Virus record (IMG/VR): IMGVR_UViG_3300028399_000025
Coordinates: 1 to 28,463 of that record
Length of the DNA stretch: 28,463 nt
From: a virus
Direction: 5' to 3' (one strand)
The notes under the pieces were generated by a model. The model saw nothing but the letters and a program-made list of their open reading frames with translations, was not told the origin of the DNA and ran no database searches. Shown here in pieces: positions 23,802 to 28,463 of this stretch. Position numbers and translations under genes: made by a program. Every line of letters begins with the position of its first letter. The first letter of the stretch is position 1.

Positions 23802-23834
23802 CCATATATAGTCCAAATTAACCAGGAGGAGAAC

Positions 23835-24008
23835 ATGAAGACCAATATTATTTCAGTAGAAATCCCCGACGGTGGTCCGGCCGCTATAAAGCAACTGTCC
23901 TATATGCTCGCATCCGTACTCAGCGAAGGCAAGACGCAGGAGGAATGTCTTGAAATTCACCGGCAAGTCAATGATCTGGTGGCCAATACTAGGAAGGTAT
24001 CGACATGA
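23835..24008 (+). CDS. 57-aa hypothetical protein
   Basis: First gene after the promoter, with AGGAGGAGAAC upstream. Sequence starts MKTNIISVEIPDGGPAAIKQ and has a Glu/Ile/Leu-rich helix (QEECLEIHRQVNDLVANT). Acidic, with one cysteine. No family is recognised. Its stop overlaps the next ATG (ATGA). Confidence 0.65.
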   Translation: MKTNIISVEIPDGGPAAIKQLSYMLASVLSEGKTQEECLEIHRQVNDLVANTRKVST

Positions 24009-24172
24009 AAGCATCCCTATCTTTCGAGCACCTTAACGCTTCGTTCCGCTATTTCGCGAGCCAGTTGGACCATGGCCGCCGGCTTTGGTTTCGCACACCT
24101 AACGGCTGGGCAAGCCGTATCCCAACTAAGGCGGAGATCGACGAGATCCGTAACCGGGCGCTGAAGAAATAA
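24005..24172 (+). CDS. 55-aa basic hypothetical protein
   Basis: Begins MKASLSFEHLNASFRYFASQ and is rich in Arg and aromatic residues (GRRLWFRTPNGWASRIPTKA). Overlapping ATGA with the preceding gene. It may bind nucleic acid. No family is recognised. Confidence 0.6.
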   Translation: MKASLSFEHLNASFRYFASQLDHGRRLWFRTPNGWASRIPTKAEIDEIRNRALKK

Positions 24173-24173
24173 A

Positions 24174-24593
24174 ATGGCGGCAGCGTATGAGCAGATCGTG
24201 AGCAATTACATCGACCGCGGGTACACGGTTCACGATCACCGCACAGAATCAACCGTCCTGCTACGGCTGGGTAAGCCCTGCTCTGCCGTGGTTGTTTTTG
24301 AAAATGGGCAACCAACCCGCGTCTTGAACGGGATGCAAATCGACAAACTTCTACAAGGAGAAGATATCATGGCAACAAAAGCAAAGAAGACCCCAGCAAA
24401 GAAGACCCCAGCAAAGAAGACCCCTGTATCCCTCGGCAAGCGCAACGGCTCTGTGGCCAAAGCTCGTACCATCTTTGACGGCCTCCAGGAGAAGACCCGT
24501 AAGGCCGCTCTGGTGGCTTGTGACAAGGCAGGTATCAACCGTAATACGGCATCAACCCAGTGGCAGAAGTACCGTCAGGAGAACGGCCTGTGA
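24174..24593 (+). CDS. 139-aa two-part protein with a Lys/Pro/Ala repeat linker
   Basis: Residues 1-65 form a small alpha/beta unit (VHDHRTESTVLLRLGKPCSA). Residues 66-85 hold MATKAKKTPAKKTPAKKTP, a histone H1-like basic linker encoded by three tandem 15-bp repeats. Residues 90-139 are a helical unit (AKARTIFDGLQEKTRKAALV, INRNTASTQWQKYRQENG) resembling a small HTH. An internal start at 24369 with AAGGAG could yield the C-terminal part alone. DNA binding is likely from composition. Confidence 0.65.
   Translation: MAAAYEQIVSNYIDRGYTVHDHRTESTVLLRLGKPCSAVVVFENGQPTRVLNGMQIDKLLQGEDIMATKAKKTPAKKTPAKKTPVSLGKRNGSVAKARTIFDGLQEKTRKAALVACDKAGINRNTASTQWQKYRQENGL
24369..24593 (+). CDS. possible shorter product from an internal start (74 aa, basic)
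   Basis: The ATG is preceded by CAAGGAGAAGATATC, a better ribosome site than that at 24174. The product begins at the histone-like KKTPAKKTP repeat and ends in the HTH-like half. Either this is the principal product and the upstream part a separate reading, or both forms are made. Not resolvable by sequence alone. Confidence 0.5.
   Translation: MATKAKKTPAKKTPAKKTPVSLGKRNGSVAKARTIFDGLQEKTRKAALVACDKAGINRNTASTQWQKYRQENGL
24381..24425 (+). repeat. three tandem 15-bp repeats (GCAAAGAAGACCCCA)
   Basis: Units at 24381, 24396 and 24411; the last differs at its final base. They encode AKKTP three times. Slipped-strand change would add or remove five residues without breaking the frame. Confidence 0.9.
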
Positions 24594-25045
24594 TCACCGT
24601 CACCAAACAGATGCGGACCGAAACTGCCCACCGGCTCATGGGCTACGATGGCCGCTGCTCCCATCTTCACGGACACAGTTATCTGTGGGAAGTCACGGCC
24701 ACCGCATCGGACCTGTCAGACAACGGCATGATCGTCGACTTCAAGGATTTGAAGCGGGCGATGATGGCCGTAATCGACCCTCTGGATCATGCGCTTGTTC
24801 TGCACCGCAGCGACCCGCTCCTAGGCCTCGGTATTGACCCGAGCAAACTGTTCCGGGCCACCAACGGCAAGGAGCCGCGCCTATGGATATGGAACCAGAA
24901 CCCAACGGCGGAGAACATGGCCTCCTGGGCGGCCCAAGCCATCCAGGAGGCCATAGACCCCGACAATCATATCCTCATCACCCAACTGCGGGTGTGGGAG
25001 ACATCGACCAGCTTTGCGGATTGGAGGAGACGATGCAGATCCTGA
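24590..25045 (+). CDS. queD: 6-carboxy-tetrahydropterin synthase, QueD
   Basis: 151 aa, second enzyme of the preQ0 pathway: converts dihydroneopterin triphosphate to 6-carboxy-tetrahydropterin. Zinc ligands His14 (ETAHRL), His27 and His29 (HLHGHSY), catalytic Cys23 (GRCSH), and Asp66-His67 (PLDHALVL) are present, with PTAENMA and VWETSTS at the usual places. An insertion of about 25 residues (HRSDPLLGLGIDPSKLFRAT) lies between them. The start is GTG at 24590 (GTGA overlap, AGGAGA upstream) rather than the upstream GTG at 24560. Confidence 0.9.
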   Translation: MITVTKQMRTETAHRLMGYDGRCSHLHGHSYLWEVTATASDLSDNGMIVDFKDLKRAMMAVIDPLDHALVLHRSDPLLGLGIDPSKLFRATNGKEPRLWIWNQNPTAENMASWAAQAIQEAIDPDNHILITQLRVWETSTSFADWRRRCRS

Positions 25046-25215
25046 TGCAATCCTACCGACCCACCGGGCAACGTCCGCTGTATCGGCAGAAACTCCGCGA
25101 CGCGTTCGTCAATTGCCCGATGGCGCGTAACCCAGTGGCCATTGAACGCTGCGTCAAGTGCGGTGACCTCGCGAAGCTCAACATCAACTCCGTGAGGTGC
25201 AACCATGTTCGGTAA
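25033..25215 (+). CDS. 60-aa Cys-containing protein between queD and queE
   Basis: ATG at 25033 with GGAGGAGACG directly upstream. Starts MQILMQSYRPTGQRPLYRQK and has RCVKCGDLAKLNINSVRC near the end, a CxxC plus a third Cys, a possible zinc knuckle. It overlaps the end of queD (13 bp) and the start of queE (11 bp), so it is kept within the pathway operon. No family is recognised. Confidence 0.6.
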   Translation: MQILMQSYRPTGQRPLYRQKLRDAFVNCPMARNPVAIERCVKCGDLAKLNINSVRCNHVR

Positions 25216-25900
25216 CAACCCCGTCCGCAAGCAGGAGCTGCGGCAGGACGGCGCCTTGTGGGTATCGGAGATATTCGCCACTATACAGGGTGAAGGTCCG
25301 CTGGCCGGCACGCCAGCCATCTTCATCCGCCTGTCCGGCTGCAATCTCCGCTGTGACTTCTGTGATACGGACTTCGAAAGCGTAAGACATCAATTCACGG
25401 TCGAGGAGATCAGTAGAATCGTAAGGACACACAGTAACGCCAAGGGCGGCAAAATAGGGCTGGCCGTTATCACCGGCGGTGAGCCCTTCCTGCAAAACAT
25501 CGTCCCGTTGATCGTGGAGCTGCGCAGTACCGGCTTCGAGGTACAAATCGAAACCGCCGGCACCGTATCCATCCAGGGATTTCCATGGTATGAGGTGACG
25601 GTGGTTGTCAGCCCGAAAACCGGCAAGGTCCATCCACAGTTCCATCTGATGGCCAGGGATTGGAAGTATGTGATTAGCGCCAGTCACCAGAAGCATGATC
25701 CCGACACCGAACTTCCCATGCTAGACAGCGGCAAGCCCATCGCCACGCCCGCCAGGCCCTCGGCAATGATATGGGTACAGCCGATGGACGAGTACGACCC
25801 GCACAAGAACAAGCGGAATGTCCAGCACTGCATTGATGTGGTGATGCGAAATGGCTACCGCATTTCCCTACAGACCCACAAGATATTAGGAGTCGAATGA
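25205..25900 (+). CDS. queE: 7-carboxy-7-deazaguanine synthase, QueE (radical SAM)
   Basis: 231 aa. Residues 23-58 carry [20 protein letters not shown] then [12 protein letters not shown] with CxxxCxxC (Cys46, Cys50, Cys53) binding the 4Fe-4S cluster; TGGEPFLQ is the SAM-binding motif; ETAGT follows at about 120. It rearranges 6-carboxy-tetrahydropterin to 7-carboxy-7-deazaguanine using S-adenosylmethionine and Mg. The N-terminus overlaps the 60-aa gene, and the stop overlaps queC (ATGATG). Confidence 0.93.
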   Translation: MFGNNPVRKQELRQDGALWVSEIFATIQGEGPLAGTPAIFIRLSGCNLRCDFCDTDFESVRHQFTVEEISRIVRTHSNAKGGKIGLAVITGGEPFLQNIVPLIVELRSTGFEVQIETAGTVSIQGFPWYEVTVVVSPKTGKVHPQFHLMARDWKYVISASHQKHDPDTELPMLDSGKPIATPARPSAMIWVQPMDEYDPHKNKRNVQHCIDVVMRNGYRISLQTHKILGVE

Positions 25901-26562
25901 TGTCAAATAAAATTGTAGTGATCTATTCCGGCGGCATGGACAGCTACACCATGCTAATGAACTACCGCGCAGCAGGCCGGGATGTCCATGCCGTCCTGTT
26001 CAACTACGGCCAGCGCCACTTGAAAGAACTAGAATATGCCATGAAAGTCGCCGAAGGCTTGGGCATTCCGCATAAAGTCGTCAACATGTCGAAGATGGGC
26101 TGGGAACTGCTCGGCGGGTCGTCACAGACCGACAAGTCGATCCCGGTGCCTGAAGGACATTACGAGGACGAAACCATGCGCCTCACCGTCGTCCCGAACC
26201 GCAATATGATCATGCTATCCATGGCCATTGGATACGCGGTCAGTATCGGGGCCGGCACTGTCGCCTATGGCGCGCACAGTGGCGACCACGCCATCTACCC
26301 TGACTGTCGTCGTGAGTTCGTCGACGCCATGAACGCGGTGGCGCAGATCGCCAATTACCAGCCGGTGAAGATTGAGGCACCGTTCCAGGATCTATCGAAA
26401 GGCGAAATCGCCGAAATCGGCAAGGACCTCGGCCTCGATTACAGCAAGGCATGGACCTGCTACAACGGCCGGGCAAAGCCCTGCGGCAAATGCGGCGCCT
26501 GTCAGGAGCGCATCGAGGCGATGGAATACGCTGGCATCGAAGACCCGCTGGAGTATGAATAA
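25897..26562 (+). CDS. queC: 7-cyano-7-deazaguanine (preQ0) synthase, QueC
   Basis: 221 aa. The PP-loop YSGGMDS (10-16) binds ATP; the C-terminal zinc site is [18 protein letters not shown] with Cys188, 196, 199 and 202. It turns the 7-carboxylate into the nitrile with ATP and ammonia, giving preQ0. It is a stand-alone QueC without the amidotransferase domain found fused in some phages that make archaeosine-type bases. AGGAG precedes the ATG; the stop overlaps the next ATG (TAATG). Confidence 0.95.
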   Translation: MMSNKIVVIYSGGMDSYTMLMNYRAAGRDVHAVLFNYGQRHLKELEYAMKVAEGLGIPHKVVNMSKMGWELLGGSSQTDKSIPVPEGHYEDETMRLTVVPNRNMIMLSMAIGYAVSIGAGTVAYGAHSGDHAIYPDCRREFVDAMNAVAQIANYQPVKIEAPFQDLSKGEIAEIGKDLGLDYSKAWTCYNGRAKPCGKCGACQERIEAMEYAGIEDPLEYE

Positions 26563-27449
26563 TGGACAAGACTATCGTCAAGAACTTCGACATTGCAGTG
26601 GCGGCCCGTGAGGTCGCCCACATGATCAGGGCGCAGAATCCGCCGAAGCCGGTATGTCTGTACGGCGTGCCCAGGGGCGGGATACCGGCAGCCTACGCGG
26701 TACAGGCCGCGCTCAACCGTATCGGCCATCCCTGCGAGGTGGTAGACAGCCCGGAGGCCAGCCACTTCATCATCGACGACATCATTGACAGCGGCGCAAC
26801 CAGATCCCGATATGCCTTATACGGCAAGCCGTTCTTCGCGCTTTATGAGGACATGGGCGGGGGCTGGCTGGTGTTTCCCTGGGAGGCCGGGGACAGTGAT
26901 GCCAGCGCCGAAGACATCCCCCTGCGCCTGTTGCAGTTCATTGGCGAGGATCCGGAGCGCGGCGGTCTGCAAGAAACCCCGAAGCGGTTTCTCAAGGCGT
27001 GGCAGCATTATACCAGCGGGTACGATCAAGACCCGGCGGAGATCCTCAAGGTATTCGAAGACGGAGCAGAAAACTATGACGAGATGGTCGTGGTCCGGGA
27101 CATTCCTGTTTATTCTCATTGCGAGCATCACCTTGCTCCATTCTTTGGGGTTGCACACATTGGATATATTCCTGCGGGGCGTATTGTCGGCCTATCCAAG
27201 CTGTCACGCTTGGTTGACGTCTATGCTCGACGCCTTCAGGTACAGGAGCGCCTCACCAATCAGATTGCCGATGCCCTGGTAGAGCACCTGCAACCGCTCG
27301 GCGTGGCGGTGGTCCTGGAGTGCCGTCATATGTGTATGGAGGCGCGAGGCATCCAGCGCCAAGGCAGTGCCACCATTACCAGCGCGATGCGTGGTCTGAT
27401 GCGCGAGAACATCGCCACTCGTGCGGAGTTCATGGAGCTGCTAAGATGA
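26562..27449 (+). CDS. folE: phosphoribosyltransferase - GTP cyclohydrolase I fusion
   Basis: 295 aa. Residues 1-110: a small type I PRTase with [11 protein letters not shown] (35-45), the PRPP loop [15 protein letters not shown] (69-83) and the WLVFPWE end (102-108). Residues about 118-295: GTP cyclohydrolase I with [10 protein letters not shown], zinc ligands Cys187 and His190 in [13 protein letters not shown] and Cys258 in [10 protein letters not shown], and [12 protein letters not shown]. The second half makes dihydroneopterin triphosphate from GTP, the first step of the pathway. The fused PRTase may salvage guanine or supply nucleotides; its substrate is not known. The linker is only about ten residues. 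No stop or frameshift separates the halves. Confidence 0.9.
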   Translation: MDKTIVKNFDIAVAAREVAHMIRAQNPPKPVCLYGVPRGGIPAAYAVQAALNRIGHPCEVVDSPEASHFIIDDIIDSGATRSRYALYGKPFFALYEDMGGGWLVFPWEAGDSDASAEDIPLRLLQFIGEDPERGGLQETPKRFLKAWQHYTSGYDQDPAEILKVFEDGAENYDEMVVVRDIPVYSHCEHHLAPFFGVAHIGYIPAGRIVGLSKLSRLVDVYARRLQVQERLTNQIADALVEHLQPLGVAVVLECRHMCMEARGIQRQGSATITSAMRGLMRENIATRAEFMELLR

Positions 27450-27871
27450 AGAAGTGCGTGATAATAACATGCGGAAAAAATAAGGCGGACTCTGGTTGTC
27501 TTGCAAGGGACTTGTATACTGGGTCGTTTTTCAAAGAAGCGAAAAAATGGGCGGAATCAACAGGCTTACCATGGTTCATCCTCGGATTCAAATACGGACT
27601 CATTGAGCCAGATCAGTATATGGAGCCGTACGAATTCCCGCCACCAAAAAAGATTCCCCTACAATGGTACAAGGACATTCTACAGGATCTTATGAATAGG
27701 GGGTTTGATCAGGCTGTCTATGCGTGCAAAGGCATCTATGTCCCGCCGGAACGCCCTGGGATTGTATGGGCGTTTGATCAGATGAAGGACCGCCGCATGG
27801 GGTTTCAGAAGCAGTGGTTTCAAAACAATATCGGCAAGTGCCCGTCAGTTAACGGAGTATTGCAGAAATGA
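27446..27871 (+). CDS. DUF6884-like protein next to DpdA
   Basis: 141 aa. The opening [50 protein letters not shown] order matches DUF6884-type proteins (C-x-x-x-K, A-x-x-LYTG-x-x-F, a-x-HGL). The usual histidine (KHGL) is Tyr here (KYGL). Overlaps both the FolE stop and the DpdA start by ATGA. Its codon use is richer in A/T than the que genes. A role in the base exchange is inferred from the tight linkage. Confidence 0.75.
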   Translation: MKKCVIITCGKNKADSGCLARDLYTGSFFKEAKKWAESTGLPWFILGFKYGLIEPDQYMEPYEFPPPKKIPLQWYKDILQDLMNRGFDQAVYACKGIYVPPERPGIVWAFDQMKDRRMGFQKQWFQNNIGKCPSVNGVLQK

Positions 27872-28463
27872 AAGTCTACCTCGCTGGGGAAACGAACTGG
27901 CGCAGACTCACTGGCATTGTGGAACGCAGGCTCTTTTCTTATTGGTATAACCAAGACAATGCGAATGAGGTTGTCGATTCCCACACGGACGGCGCTCGCG
28001 ACTGTTTCCTGGACAGTGGGGCTTTTACTGCATTCACAAAGAATGTGGGGATAGACCCGGCTGTTTATGCGGATTATATCCATAAGTACGGGCACCTCTT
28101 TACAGTGTGCAGTTCACTGGACGCTATTGGTTCCCCGGAAAAATCCTATGCCTTATTGAAGGAGCTTGAGCAATACGGTGTCACAGTGAGTCCAGTATTT
28201 CATGCGCGGGAGGATGTGAAGTGGTTGGAGAAATACCTTAATGATGGATACGATTATATTTTTATCGGTGGAATGGTGCCGGAGACAACCGCGTGGCTCC
28301 GCAACTGGTTAGACGAACTCTTCCACGGGCCGTTGACAAACGATGACGGCTCCCCTGTCGCCAAACTGCACGGCTTCGGGCTAACGGATCAGCAACTTAT
28401 GTTTCGTTATCCGTGGCACAGCGTGGATTCAACGAGCTGGCTTTTTACAGGTGCCTTCGGCGG
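27868..28463 (+). CDS. dpdA: DpdA-like 7-deazaguanine DNA transglycosylase (5' part, runs off window)
   Basis: 198 visible residues, truncated by the window end. The start [12 protein letters not shown] and FLDSGAFTAF (47-56) with Asp49, CSSLDAIGSPEKS (81-93), YIFIGGM (130-136), KLHGFGLTDQQL (167-178) and HSVDSTSW (184-191) with Asp187 fit the TGT-like fold of DpdA. By comparison with TGT, the first Asp recognises the base and the second is the probable nucleophile. It would replace guanine in DNA with preQ0 made by the preceding genes. The ATG overlaps the DUF6884-like stop (ATGA). Confidence 0.88.
   Translation, partial: MKVYLAGETNWRRLTGIVERRLFSYWYNQDNANEVVDSHTDGARDCFLDSGAFTAFTKNVGIDPAVYADYIHKYGHLFTVCSSLDAIGSPEKSYALLKELEQYGVTVSPVFHAREDVKWLEKYLNDGYDYIFIGGMVPETTAWLRNWLDELFHGPLTNDDGSPVAKLHGFGLTDQQLMFRYPWHSVDSTSWLFTGAFG

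Noticed and set aside
24560-24589. Upstream GTG start for QueD, adding ten residues
   Set aside because: The added part overlaps the end of the preceding gene, and the GTG at 24590 has AGGAGA at the right distance and a GTGA junction.
26562-26900. Separate small PRTase gene caused by a frameshift or missing stop
   Set aside because: The frame continues uninterrupted into FolE with preserved motifs on both sides and no plausible internal start at the boundary, so I treat it as a real fusion.

Overview
The window is a piece of a tailed double-stranded DNA phage (or a provirus of one). It holds a complete head and packaging module, part of a head-tail/tail module, an SSB-primase-helicase replication block, and a full 7-deazaguanine DNA-modification pathway. 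Genes are packed with ATGA, TGATG or TAATG junctions and strong AGGAG-type ribosome sites, and promoters look like bacterial sigma-70, so the host is a bacterium. I cannot name the host. No tRNA, rRNA, integrase, DNA polymerase, lysis gene or CRISPR array is visible. The sequence is GC-rich overall, with less GC-rich codon use at both ends.

Layout. Positions 2-14765 are one long minus-strand morphogenesis operon. Read in transcription order it runs: probable small terminase, large terminase, a portal-MuF fusion, a putative virion protein, a Mu I-like protease with a nested scaffold start, a decoration protein, the major capsid protein, a 51-aa protein, and a 981-aa GT4-methyltransferase-GT2 enzyme. 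It continues with three virion or appendage proteins (one has a LamG-like domain and tandem repeats), an Ig-like small protein, a DUF1320-like connector, a gpG-like protein, a tail terminator-like protein and a 56-aa protein. The head genes resemble phage Mu, but no Mu transposition genes are seen.

Positions 14766-15303 form a divergent control region. It has promoters facing both ways, several copies of a 15-bp operator-like motif (ATACGAAAATCGTAT type), 8-bp tandem iterons, alternating purine-pyrimidine tracts and inverted repeats. It is the best candidate for a lytic switch and replication origin. The first rightward gene encodes a ribbon-helix-helix protein, the obvious candidate for binding the operators.

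Positions 15304-23773, mostly plus strand, hold regulators, a PDDEXK nuclease on the opposite strand, small unknown proteins, an SNF2-like helicase, an SSB-like protein followed by a strong terminator, an archaeo-eukaryotic-type primase, an XRE regulator and a UvrD/Dda-like helicase.

A clear sigma-70 promoter at 23774-23801 then starts the last block: three small genes, QueD, a 60-aa Cys-containing protein, QueE, QueC, a phosphoribosyltransferase-FolE fusion, a DUF6884-like protein, and a DpdA-like DNA transglycosylase cut by the window end. Together FolE, QueD, QueE and QueC would convert GTP to preQ0, and DpdA would exchange it for guanine in phage DNA, giving resistance to host restriction. 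QueC carries no amidotransferase domain and no QueF is present, so preQ0 itself is the predicted base unless the modifier lies outside the window.
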